Assembly (NCBI GenBank): GCA_019090365.1
Contig: JAHRWC010000260.1
Span: 1 to 8,587 of the forward strand
DNA from: Flavobacteriaceae bacterium
GTDB lineage: Bacteria; Bacteroidota; Bacteroidia; Flavobacteriales; Flavobacteriaceae
Reading direction: 5' to 3'
Length of the DNA stretch: 8,587 nucleotides
A program made the translations under genes and the position numbers. Positions 1 through 6,636 of this stretch are shown one piece after another; the first letter of the stretch is position 1, and each line of letters opens with the position of its first letter. The notes beneath the pieces were generated by a model. That model saw nothing but the letters and a program-made list of their open reading frames with translations. It had not been told where the DNA came from and made no database searches.

Positions 1-233
1 ATGGAAACATGTTTATGGGAACTTATGAATTTTCTACAGGCGATAAATATGAAGGAATGTTTAATAATAGCAATCAATTTCATGGACAAGGTCGTTTTTT
101 CTTTACTGATGGTGGTTATTTTGCAGGCGAATGGAGCCAAGGAAAATATAATGGATTAGGCTATTATTTGGATAAAGATTTAAAAACAAAAAAAGGAGTA
201 TGGCGTAATGGTGAATTGCAAAAAAGCATGTAA
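1..233 (+). CDS. MORN-repeat protein, C-terminal fragment (5' end outside window)
   Basis: The reading frame is open to the left edge (first complete codon at base 3), so this is the tail of a longer gene. An ATG at base 9 exists but is probably internal, because the repeat pattern already starts before it. The visible residues form MORN repeats: Y-x-G-x-(F/W) followed by a G-x-G turn, seen as KYEGMF...HGQGRF, YFAGEW...YNGLGYY and a last half-repeat KGVWRNGEL. MORN repeats are short beta-hairpin units that in other proteins contribute to membrane/lipid or protein contacts. In bacteria they are widespread and mostly without assigned function, so no specific role is proposed. No catalytic domain is visible in this part. 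The gene ends in TAA just before a hairpin terminator and converges on rho. The family call is fairly sure; total length and any N-terminal domain are unknown. Confidence 0.8.
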   Translation, partial: GNMFMGTYEFSTGDKYEGMFNNSNQFHGQGRFFFTDGGYFAGEWSQGKYNGLGYYLDKDLKTKKGVWRNGELQKSM

Positions 234-237
234 AACA

Positions 238-268
238 AAAAAGCCTAACAATTTATGTTAGGCTTTTT
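238..268. terminator. Bidirectional intrinsic terminator between the MORN gene and rho
   Basis: A perfect 12-bp inverted repeat (AAAAAGCCTAAC at 238-249, GTTAGGCTTTTT at 257-268) with a 7-nt loop begins 4 bp after the MORN stop codon. The A-rich start and T-rich end of the stem give a U-tract on either strand, so it can end both the rightward MORN transcript and the leftward rho transcript, whose stop codon lies at 288-290. Confidence 0.85.
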
Positions 269-287
269 AATATATAGAAATAGTATA

Positions 288-2039
288 TTATCTATTCATT
301 GACATTAAAAACTCTTCGTTGTTTTTAGTTTGTTTCACACGATCATTAATGAATTCCATTGCTTCTACAGGATTCATGTCTGCTAGATATTTACGCAATA
401 CCCACATACGTTGAATGTTCTTTTCATTTAACAATAAATCATCTCTACGCGTACTTGAAGAAGTAAGGTCAATTGCAGGGAATATTCTTCTGTTAGATAT
501 TTTTCTATCCAACTGAAGCTCCATGTTACCAGTTCCTTTAAATTCTTCAAAAATACCCTCGTCCATTTTAGATCCAGTTTCAGTAAGTGCCGTAGCAATG
601 ATACTTAAAGATCCTCCATTTTCTATGTTACGAGCAGCTCCAAAGAAACGTTTTGGTTTGTGTAAAGCATTGGCATCAACACCACCACTTAATATTTTAC
701 CACTTGCAGGTTGAACTGTGTTATAAGCACGAGCTAAACGTGTAATTGAATCTAATAAGATAACTACATCATGTCCACACTCTACTAAACGTTTTGCTTT
801 TTCAATTACAAGATTTGCAATACGTACATGTTCTACAGCTTCCTTATCGAAGGTAGAAGCTACAACTTCACCGCGAACATTACGTTGCATGTCTGTAACC
901 TCTTCAGGACGTTCATCTATTAATAATATTATCTGATAAACTTCAGGGTGATTTGCAGCAATTGCATTTGCAATATCTTTTAATAAAACAGTTTTACCTG
1001 TTTTTGGTTGTGATACAATCATACCACGTTGCCCTTTTCCGATAGGAGCAAACATATCAATTATTCTTGTTGAAATATTTGATTGTTTATCTGCTAGGTT
1101 AAATTTTTCATCTGGAAATAAAGGAGTTAAATGCTCAAAAGCAACACGATCACGTACTACGTTTGGATTCTGTCCATTTATTTTATTCACCTTAATTAAA
1201 GGGAAATATTTTTCACCTTCTTTTGGTGGTCTAACTTGACCTAAAACAGTATCACCTGTTTTTAAACCAAATAATCTAATTTGTGATTGTGACACATAAA
1301 TATCATCAGGAGATGATAAATAATTGTAATCACTAGAACGTAAAAAACCATATCCATCTTGCATGATGTCTAAAACACCTTCACTTTCAATAATACCATC
1401 AAATTCAAAATCAGGCTGACGATATCTATTTCTAGTATCTTTATTACCGTCTTTTCCTTTGTGTTGATTAGGTTGGTTTTGATGTCTCGGTTTATTATCC
1501 TGCTTATTTTGTGCAGGTTTTGGTCCTTTGTTTTCCTCTTTTTTAGCTTGAGGTTTATTTTCCTGTTTTCTTTGTACAGGTTTTGGTCTATTGTTTTCCT
1601 CTTTTTTAGCTTGAGGATTATTTTTATTCGAATCTTTTTGTTCTGTAGATTCTTTTACCTCTTGAGGTTTATTATTCTCTTGAGGCTTTTTGTTTTCTTG
1701 ATTTTTATTTGAATCGACTTCCTTTGAATCATTTTGATTGCGAGGATCAACTCTTTGTTTTCTTGGGCGATTAACTCTTTGCGGTTTTGGTTGCTGATTT
1801 ACCTGTTTCTTAGGTTCTTCATTCTTTTCTGAAGAAGCATGAGGTGTTTCAGCTGGTTTTGAGTTATCGTCAGCTTTTAATACAGCTTTTACCGCTGTTG
1901 GGTTAGCTGCTTGATAATCTAATATTTGATATACTAAATCTAATTTTTTTAAGCTTCTGTATTTAGGTACTTTTAAAGCTTTAGCAAGCTCCTGTAATTC
2001 AGGTAGCTTCTTTGTTTTTAATTCTGAAATTTCTAACAT
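288..2039 (-). CDS. rho: Transcription termination factor Rho with a disordered N-terminal insertion
   Basis: Rho is a ring-shaped hexameric RNA-dependent ATPase/helicase that ends transcription at C-rich, unstructured RNA. Domains in order: a Rho N-terminal SAP-like helical domain (about 1-45); a low-complexity segment rich in N, K, Q, E and P (about 55-210); the cold-shock-like primary RNA-binding domain (about 214-290, with GYGFLR at 229-234 and PDDIYVS); and the RecA-like ATPase. In the ATPase I see Walker A QPKTGKT (344-350), the catalytic-Glu region LLIDERPEE (E376), Walker B VVILLD (425-430) followed by SITRLAR, the Q-loop around SGGVDA (451-456), the R-loop KGTGN (501-505) and RRIFPAID. 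At 583 residues it is much longer than E. coli Rho (419); nearly all the excess is the insertion, which holds a 21-residue tandem repeat at 140-181. The ATG start gives a complete SAP domain. No Shine-Dalgarno is seen. A weak -7-like TATTTTTC lies at 2093-2086 on the minus strand. Confidence 0.97.
   Translation of the reverse strand: MLEISELKTKKLPELQELAKALKVPKYRSLKKLDLVYQILDYQAANPTAVKAVLKADDNSKPAETPHASSEKNEEPKKQVNQQPKPQRVNRPRKQRVDPRNQNDSKEVDSNKNQENKKPQENNKPQEVKESTEQKDSNKNNPQAKKEENNRPKPVQRKQENKPQAKKEENKGPKPAQNKQDNKPRHQNQPNQHKGKDGNKDTRNRYRQPDFEFDGIIESEGVLDIMQDGYGFLRSSDYNYLSSPDDIYVSQSQIRLFGLKTGDTVLGQVRPPKEGEKYFPLIKVNKINGQNPNVVRDRVAFEHLTPLFPDEKFNLADKQSNISTRIIDMFAPIGKGQRGMIVSQPKTGKTVLLKDIANAIAANHPEVYQIILLIDERPEEVTDMQRNVRGEVVASTFDKEAVEHVRIANLVIEKAKRLVECGHDVVILLDSITRLARAYNTVQPASGKILSGGVDANALHKPKRFFGAARNIENGGSLSIIATALTETGSKMDEGIFEEFKGTGNMELQLDRKISNRRIFPAIDLTSSSTRRDDLLLNEKNIQRMWVLRKYLADMNPVEAMEFINDRVKQTKNNEEFLMSMNR
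1497..1622 (-). repeat. 63-bp in-frame tandem repeat (two copies) inside rho
   Basis: Two adjacent 63-bp units, 1497-1559 and 1560-1622, match at 55 of 63 positions in my hand alignment. They encode two 21-residue units (Rho residues 140-160 and 161-181) that share a PQAKKEEN core followed by a PKP and a KQ(E/D) end. The unit is an exact multiple of three, so a gain or loss of copies would keep rho in frame. Shorter NKPQE-like echoes just before it (about residues 112-127) suggest that the segment grew by repeat expansion. Confidence 0.9.
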
Positions 2040-2119
2040 GTACTGTTATGTATTTAAATTTTATTCTATTCAATTCTTTTTTGAAGAAAAATAAATTGGA
2101 AAATTAAGTTGAAGACTAA

Positions 2120-2142
2120 GTAACCTTAATTGAATTGGTTAC
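2120..2142. repeat. Inverted repeat in the rho / DUF4293 divergent intergenic region
   Basis: GTAACC (2120-2125) and GGTTAC (2137-2142) form a 6-bp dyad with an 11-nt spacer that itself holds AATT-G-AATT (2128-2136). A near-copy of the right arm (ATTGTTAC, 2145-2152) follows. It sits about 80 bp upstream of rho and 97 bp upstream of the DUF4293 gene. It could be a protein-binding site or chance in AT-rich DNA. The rest of the 199-bp region 2040-2238 shows only AT-rich sequence and one promoter-like element. Confidence 0.3.
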
Positions 2143-2207
2143 GGATTGTTACTGCAATTATACAACAATATTTTAAACTTTGTATTTAATTTTTTAAAAA
2201 GAAAGCC

Positions 2208-2215
2208 TATTTTCG
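2208..2215 (+). promoter_or_regulatory. Candidate -7 promoter element for the DUF4293 gene
   Basis: TATTTTCG matches the Bacteroidota -7 consensus TAnnTTTG in all but one position, and 23 bp separate it from the ATG at 2239. A TTTG lies at 2179-2182, but the 25-bp spacer is longer than usual for the -33 element, so the support rests mainly on the -7 match and the position. Confidence 0.4.
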
Positions 2216-2238
2216 CAATCTATAATCTATAGTATTAT

Positions 2239-2649
2239 ATGTTACAACGTATTCAAACCGTTTACTTATTAATTTCAATCCTTATCATGGGAGCCTTATA
2301 CATTTGGTTTCCTATTATTAAAGATGAAGCGGGTCAATTAGTGATTCATCAAAACGAACCTCTTGTTATGGGTTTAATTTTTGGTTCTATTGCTTTAACG
2401 TTGTTTTCAATATTAAATTTTAAAAAGCGTAAATTACAATTTGTATTAAATCGCTTAAGTATCATATTAAACTTTGTATTACTGGGAGTTTTCGTATACA
2501 GATCACTAACGTTATCCGGAGAGACTTTGGTTTCAGAGAAGGGTATTGGGGTGTTACTTCCCATCATTTCTATCGTTTTTTTAGTGTTGGCTAATAAAGC
2601 CATCAAAAGGGATGAAGACCTTGTAAAATCTGTCGATAGGTTACGATAA
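2239..2649 (+). CDS. DUF4293 family four-helix membrane protein
   Basis: A 136-residue protein with four predicted membrane helices (about 8-26, 41-60, 70-88 and 103-120) and a short charged cytoplasmic tail, KAIKRDEDLVKSVDRLR, at the C-terminus. The MLQRIQTVYLL start and the KAIK-DEDLVKSVDRLR end are what I recognise as the DUF4293 family, which is found in Bacteroidota and has no known function. From memory, the gene commonly sits divergent to rho in this phylum, as here. The length is normal for the family and the frame is intact. The ATG start immediately precedes the conserved first residues; a candidate promoter lies 23 bp upstream and no Shine-Dalgarno is seen. The product has no visible catalytic residues or cysteines. 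The family call is confident; no function can be assigned. Confidence 0.85.
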   Translation: MLQRIQTVYLLISILIMGALYIWFPIIKDEAGQLVIHQNEPLVMGLIFGSIALTLFSILNFKKRKLQFVLNRLSIILNFVLLGVFVYRSLTLSGETLVSEKGIGVLLPIISIVFLVLANKAIKRDEDLVKSVDRLR

Positions 2650-2672
2650 ACCTTATCTTAGTATATTAGTTG

Positions 2673-2709
2673 AAAACCCTAAAAGGATGCCACCTTTTAG
2701 GGTTTTTTT
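2673..2709. terminator. Strong bidirectional terminator between the DUF4293 gene and yfcE
   Basis: A perfect 14-bp inverted repeat (AAAACCCTAAAAGG at 2673-2686, CCTTTTAGGGTTTT at 2693-2706) with a 6-nt loop is followed by T residues to 2709. It starts 23 bp after the DUF4293 stop. Its T-tract abuts and overlaps the yfcE stop codon (2708-2710, minus strand). The AAAA/TTTT stem ends make it usable on both strands. Confidence 0.9.
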
Positions 2710-3199
2710 ATCTCTTGTATTCAATTACCTCAAGATTCTGAATCTTTTTTCCATCAATTTCAAACCGAAGCATGGTTCTAGCTTTATGAAACCCATGAAT
2801 ACCAATAGCGCCAGGATTCATATGCAACAAACCTCTTTTTTTATCAGACATTACTTTTAAAATATGCGAATGCCCTGTAATAAATAGTTTAGGTGGGTTT
2901 GCATAAATTTCCTCTCGTATAGCTGGGCTGTAACGTCCAGGATATCCGCCAATATGAGTGATCCAAACATCTACTTGTTCGCATAAAAAACGTTGGTGTA
3001 ATGGAAATTCCAAACGAGCTTCAGCATTATCAATGTTTCCATAAACAGCTCTAAGAGGCTTTATTATTTTAATAGTATCGGTTACTTTTAAGTCGCCAAT
3101 ATCTCCTGCATGCCACACTTCATCAGCATTACGAATATGCTTTAAAATAGCCTCATCAATATAACTATGCGTGTCGGAAAGAAGTAATATTTTTTTCAC
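2708..3199 (-). CDS. YfcE/MJ0936-type metallophosphoesterase
   Basis: A compact (163-residue) calcineurin-like phosphoesterase. It carries the full set of metal-ligand motifs of the family: SDTH (D9, H11), HAGDIGD (D33), GNID (N55), THIGG (H82) and TGHSH (H110, H112). It is therefore expected to be an active, binuclear-metal (often Mn2+) phosphodiesterase in the cytoplasm. E. coli YfcE and archaeal MJ0936 are biochemical references, but their natural substrates are not settled, so none is claimed here. There is no signal peptide or extra domain. The start is GTG (3197-3199), giving the typical MKKILLLSDTH beginning; no upstream ATG gives a better N-terminus. The gene is divergent from truA, 73 bp apart, and its likely -7 element overlaps that of truA. 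It ends at the shared terminator with the DUF4293 gene. Confidence 0.92.
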   Translation of the reverse strand: MKKILLLSDTHSYIDEAILKHIRNADEVWHAGDIGDLKVTDTIKIIKPLRAVYGNIDNAEARLEFPLHQRFLCEQVDVWITHIGGYPGRYSPAIREEIYANPPKLFITGHSHILKVMSDKKRGLLHMNPGAIGIHGFHKARTMLRFEIDGKKIQNLEVIEYKR

Positions 3200-3242
3200 A
3201 GTTCTTTAAGATTCAAAGAAATTTTTCAAGCATTGCTTTATG

Positions 3243-3250
3243 TATCTTTG
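3243..3250 (+). promoter_or_regulatory. -7 promoter element for truA
   Basis: TATCTTTG is an exact match to the Bacteroidota -7 element TAnnTTTG and lies 22 bp before the truA TTG start, implying a leader of roughly 16 nt. No clear TTG -33 element is seen at the usual distance. It is the left half of the palindrome TTTGCT-A-AGCAAA (3247-3259). Confidence 0.55.
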
Positions 3251-3255
3251 CTAAG

Positions 3256-3263
3256 CAAAAATA
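3256..3263 (-). promoter_or_regulatory. -7 promoter element for yfcE, opposed to that of truA
   Basis: On the minus strand this reads TATTTTTG, again an exact TAnnTTTG match, 56 bp before the yfcE GTG start. It shares a palindrome with the truA element, so the two promoters would be occupied by the same or mutually exclusive polymerases. No -33 element is evident. Confidence 0.45.
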
Positions 3264-3272
3264 AGAGAATAC

Positions 3273-4016
3273 TTGCGATATTTTATAGAAATAGCATATA
3301 ACGGAAAAAATTATCATGGATGGCAAGTTCAACCTGACGCAATTTCTGTACAAGAAGTTTTAGATAGAACTTTATCTACCTTACTTCGGAAAGAAATAAA
3401 AATTGCTGGAGCAGGTAGAACAGATTCAGGAGTTCATGCAAAACAGATGTTTGCACATTTCGATTATGATGCAATTGAAAATTTTACAAGATTTTTATTT
3501 AGATTGAATTCGTTTCTTCCGAAAGATATTTCTGTACAAGATATTTTTGAAGTACAAGAAGATGCACACACACGTTTTGATGCTTCAAGAAGAGAATATG
3601 AATATGTGATTTCACTTCAGAAGAACCCTTTTTCAGAAGAAATCGCCTATTTAATTCATCAAAAACCCAATGTTTCATTAATGAATGAAGCTGCGAAATC
3701 TTTATTGGACTATAAAGACTTTCAATGCTTTTCACGATCTAATACCGATGTAAAAACGTATAATTGTAGTATCAATAAAGCGTATTGGAAAGAAGAAAAT
3801 AATCAATTAATTTTCACTATTTCAGCAGATCGTTTTTTGAGAAATATGGTAAGAGCAATTGTGGGAACCTTGTTAAATGTTGGGTTTGAAAAAACTTCAC
3901 TACAAGATTTTCATGAAATTATTAAAAGTAAGGATCGTACAAATGCAGGAGCTTCTGCTCCAGCACATGGACTTTTTCTCACTAAAATTGAATACCCTAA
4001 TTCAATTTTAAAATAA
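3273..4016 (+). CDS. truA: tRNA pseudouridine(38-40) synthase TruA
   Basis: TruA isomerises uridines 38, 39 and 40 in the anticodon arm of many tRNAs to pseudouridine, and acts as a homodimer in the cytoplasm. The 247-residue length is normal for the family. The catalytic motif AGAGRTDSGVHA is present, with the nucleophilic Asp at D51. The N-terminal RYFIEIAYNGKNYHGWQ and the C-terminal DRFLRNMVRAIVGTLL are also family signatures. The start is TTG (3273). It is the only candidate that keeps the conserved N-terminus, because an in-frame stop (TAA, 3252-3254) lies just upstream with no ATG or GTG between. An exact -7 element lies 22 bp before the start. The ABC exporter gene follows after 33 bp on the same strand without an evident terminator, so the two are probably co-transcribed. 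Confidence 0.96.
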   Translation: MRYFIEIAYNGKNYHGWQVQPDAISVQEVLDRTLSTLLRKEIKIAGAGRTDSGVHAKQMFAHFDYDAIENFTRFLFRLNSFLPKDISVQDIFEVQEDAHTRFDASRREYEYVISLQKNPFSEEIAYLIHQKPNVSLMNEAAKSLLDYKDFQCFSRSNTDVKTYNCSINKAYWKEENNQLIFTISADRFLRNMVRAIVGTLLNVGFEKTSLQDFHEIIKSKDRTNAGASAPAHGLFLTKIEYPNSILK

Positions 4017-4049
4017 CAAATTAAAGATCCCTATTGTATAGGATTATAT

Positions 4050-5813
4050 ATGGCAGATTCAGGTAAGGCATTCGATTTTAAACTTTTTAGAAGGTTGTTG
4101 GGATATACCAATGCGTATCGACTTACTTACTATTATGTTGCTTTTGCAGCCATCATAATGTCAGCGCTAGGAGTAATGCGCCCTTATTTATTGCAAATAA
4201 CTATAGACAACTCTATTGTGCCTCAAGATGGTGAAAATTTAGCTTTTTACATATCATTAATGGTTGCAGCGTTGATTTTCGAGGCATTATTTATGTTCAC
4301 CTTTATCTTTTTTGCAAATTGGTTAGGACAGCATGTTATTCGAGATATTCGGTTAAAACTCTTTAAATTAATGCTAAGTTTTAAATTGAAATATTATGAT
4401 ACGAGCGCAGTAGGTAGATTAACAACAAGAGCGGTAAGTGATATAGAAACAATTTCTAGTATTTTTAGCCAAGGACTTTTTATGATCATCAGTGATTTGC
4501 TTAAAATGGGGATGATTATTGGGTTTATGTTGTACAAAAGTTGGCAATTATCATTAATAGTGTTTTCTATATTACCTGTAATTTTATATGCAACAAGAGT
4601 GTTTCAAAGAGCAATGAAAGTTGCTTTCGAAGAAGTGAGATTGCAGATTTCTAATTTAAATTCGTTTGTACAAGAACGAATTACGGGAATGAAAATAGTG
4701 CAGATTTTTACTCGTGAAGAAACCGAATATAATCAGTTTAAAGCCATTAATGAAAAGCATAAAAAAGCTTGGGTAAAAACGGTTTGGTATAACTCTATAT
4801 TCTTTCCAATCGCTGAAATGTCTTCATCTATCGCAATTGGTTTAGTGGTGTGGTACGGTGGTTTAAATGCAGCCGAAGGAGGAGTGATTACGCTAGGTTT
4901 AATTGTTGCTTTTATCGAATTGTCACAGATGTTATTTAGACCCTTACGTCAAATTGCTGATAAGTTTAATACCCTTCAAATGGGAATGGTAGCTGCAAAA
5001 CGTGTATTCGATGTTTTAGATACCGAAGCGCATATAGATGATTCAGGAACAAAAGAATTGTTGAATACCAAAGGGGCAATTCAATTTAAAGATGTTCACT
5101 TTTCATATATTGAAGGAGAGGAGGTAATCAAAGGAATTTCATTTAACGTACAACCAGGAGAAACAGTAGCAATTGTTGGTGCCACTGGAGCAGGAAAATC
5201 TACTATAATTAATTTGCTGTCTCGTTTCTATGAACTTAATGGAGGTGATATTTGTATCGATGACGTTTCGATTAAGGATTATTCATTAAAATCATTGCGA
5301 AGCAATGTGGCAGTAGTTTTACAAGATGTCTTTTTATTTGCTGATACAATTCTAAATAATATTACCTTAAATAATGACGAGATTTCCGAAGAAGAAACAA
5401 TGAATGCTGCAAAAGATATTGGGGTTCATAAATTCATTATGTCTTTGCCAAAAGGGTATCATTATAATGTAAAAGAAAGAGGGGCTATGTTGTCTTCTGG
5501 ACAAAGACAGTTATTAGCATTTTTAAGAGCTTATGTGAGTAATCCTAGTATTTTAATCTTAGACGAAGCAACTTCATCAATCGATTCTTATTCCGAAGAA
5601 ATGATACAACAAGCTACCGATAAATTAACTAAAGGTAGAACTTCAATCGTGATTGCACATCGTCTTGCTACCGTTAAAAAAGCAGATAAGATAATTGTGA
5701 TGGATGCAGGGAAAATTGTTGAAATGGGTACTCATAAAGAGCTACTTAAAAAACAAGATGGTTACTATAAAAACCTGTATGAAGTCCAGTTTATGGCTGA
5801 AGAAAATATATAA
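4050..5813 (+). CDS. Type I ABC exporter, fused membrane and ATPase domains (MsbA/multidrug-like)
   Basis: A 587-residue half-transporter that should work as a dimer in the inner membrane. The N-terminal exporter membrane domain has about six helices (about 28-315). The ATPase domain (about 343-580) has an A-loop Tyr (FSY, Y353), Walker A GATGAGKST (377-385), Q-loop Q425, signature LSSGQ (481-485), Walker B ILILDE with catalytic E506, the SSID D-loop and H-loop H537. All catalytic residues are present, so it should hydrolyse ATP; the signature differs from the usual LSGGQ by one Ser. Family members export lipids, drugs or peptides. No peptidase domain or substrate-specific neighbour narrows this down, so the substrate is unknown; MsbA-like lipid flipping is one possibility. 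It starts at ATG 33 bp after truA and is probably in the same operon. It ends at a hairpin and converges on cdaA, with only 9 bp between the stop codons. Confidence 0.93.
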   Translation: MADSGKAFDFKLFRRLLGYTNAYRLTYYYVAFAAIIMSALGVMRPYLLQITIDNSIVPQDGENLAFYISLMVAALIFEALFMFTFIFFANWLGQHVIRDIRLKLFKLMLSFKLKYYDTSAVGRLTTRAVSDIETISSIFSQGLFMIISDLLKMGMIIGFMLYKSWQLSLIVFSILPVILYATRVFQRAMKVAFEEVRLQISNLNSFVQERITGMKIVQIFTREETEYNQFKAINEKHKKAWVKTVWYNSIFFPIAEMSSSIAIGLVVWYGGLNAAEGGVITLGLIVAFIELSQMLFRPLRQIADKFNTLQMGMVAAKRVFDVLDTEAHIDDSGTKELLNTKGAIQFKDVHFSYIEGEEVIKGISFNVQPGETVAIVGATGAGKSTIINLLSRFYELNGGDICIDDVSIKDYSLKSLRSNVAVVLQDVFLFADTILNNITLNNDEISEEETMNAAKDIGVHKFIMSLPKGYHYNVKERGAMLSSGQRQLLAFLRAYVSNPSILILDEATSSIDSYSEEMIQQATDKLTKGRTSIVIAHRLATVKKADKIIVMDAGKIVEMGTHKELLKKQDGYYKNLYEVQFMAEENI

Positions 5814-5814
5814 G

Positions 5815-5838
5815 AGACGATTTTAAGATAAATCGTTT
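5815..5838. terminator. Hairpin between the ABC exporter gene and cdaA
   Basis: ACGATTT (5817-5823) and AAATCGT (5830-5836) pair across a 6-nt loop. One G-U and one A-U pair extend the stem to 5815-5838, followed by a short T-rich stretch on the plus strand. The hairpin overlaps the cdaA stop codon (5823-5825, minus strand). It is weaker than the other two terminators here, and its U-tract on the minus strand is poor. Confidence 0.5.
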
Positions 5839-6596
5839 TCTATAAGATTGTATAAAGCTTTTAGATTTTCAAAATGAACAAAATCGCCATCTTTTAAATA
5901 AGAAATGTTTCCATTTTCTTCAGAAACAACTAAACTAATAGCATCCGTTTTTTCAGTAATACTCACAGCTGCTCTATGGCGTAATCCAAATCGTGCAGGA
6001 ATTTTTAGATCATTAGAAACAGGCAAAATAACGCGAGTAGCGGTAATAAAATTATCTTCTATAATAATGGCTCCATCATGTAATGGACTATTTTTAAAAA
6101 AAATACTTTCTAAAATGGGTTGATTAACTTCTACGTTCATTTCATCTCCTGTATTTTTAACAAAATCAAGACTGTTGTTTCTTTCAATAACAATTAAAGC
6201 CCCCGTTTTTGTGCTTCCCATCGTCTTGCATGCTTTTACAATAGCTGAGACATTGGTTGTAACTTCACTTTCTTTGGATAGTAAACGAAATTGTTTGATA
6301 AATTTTTTGCGGGCACTAAAATTTGTTGAACCTAACATCAATAGAAACCTTCTAATTTCTTGTTGAAAGACAACAATTAAAGCAAACATACCAACCCCTA
6401 AGAAACCACCAAGAATCTTACTAAATAGCTCCATTTCAAGTAATTCGGTGAGTTTCCAAATACCATAAATGATAACAATTCCTATAAAGATATTGATCGC
6501 AACAGTGCCTTTTACTAATTTGTAGATGTAATACAATAGAAATGCAACAAGTACAATATCAACAATGTCTATGATGCGAATGTCTAATAATTCCAA
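5823..6596 (-). CDS. cdaA: Membrane diadenylate cyclase, CdaA type (TIGR00159 family)
   Basis: CdaA joins two ATP molecules into cyclic di-AMP, a second messenger tied in other bacteria to potassium/osmolyte balance and cell-wall homeostasis. The 257-residue protein has three N-terminal membrane helices (about 9-28, 32-50 and 60-77), then a linker helix and the DAC (DisA_N) domain (about 105-250). The DAC motifs are intact: GALIVIER (132-139), PLHDGA with DGA at 174-176, and GLRHRAA with RHR at 206-208. It should therefore be active, forming the catalytic site between two subunits on the cytoplasmic side. The start is TTG (6596-6594): the frame upstream is open to a stop but has no ATG, GTG or other TTG. 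folP lies 40 bp upstream on the same strand, so the two probably form an operon. A weak internal -7-like TACCTTTA (6621-6614) could give cdaA its own transcript. The usual Firmicutes partners cdaR and glmM are absent. Confidence 0.92.
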   Translation of the reverse strand: MELLDIRIIDIVDIVLVAFLLYYIYKLVKGTVAINIFIGIVIIYGIWKLTELLEMELFSKILGGFLGVGMFALIVVFQQEIRRFLLMLGSTNFSARKKFIKQFRLLSKESEVTTNVSAIVKACKTMGSTKTGALIVIERNNSLDFVKNTGDEMNVEVNQPILESIFFKNSPLHDGAIIIEDNFITATRVILPVSNDLKIPARFGLRHRAAVSITEKTDAISLVVSEENGNISYLKDGDFVHFENLKALYNLIENDLS

Positions 6597-6636
6597 TGGA
6601 TTTCGGCTTTTTGTAAAGGTATTAAATTTTTAAAAT

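Noticed and set aside
523..714. Plus-strand 63-codon frame opposite the Rho ATPase domain
   Set aside because: It lies entirely within the conserved Rho coding sequence on the other strand and has no recognisable protein features.
1497..1622. Tandem repeat considered as a possible CRISPR-like or noncoding repeat
   Set aside because: The two units are directly adjacent without spacers, in frame with Rho, and encode a matching peptide repeat.
1461..1712. Plus-strand 83-codon frame rich in F, L, I and R opposite rho
   Set aside because: It is the antisense of the N/K/Q-rich repeat region of rho; the hydrophobic composition is a direct by-product of A-rich codons on the other strand, and there is no promoter or family match.
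2349..2606. Minus-strand 85-codon frame opposite the DUF4293 gene
   Set aside because: The plus-strand frame has the family start and end motifs and coherent membrane helices; the minus-strand frame is a shadow.
6597..6636. AT-rich folP-cdaA gap considered as a terminator or a c-di-AMP riboswitch
   Set aside because: It is only 40 bp, has no GC-rich stem, and is far too short for a ydaO-type riboswitch.
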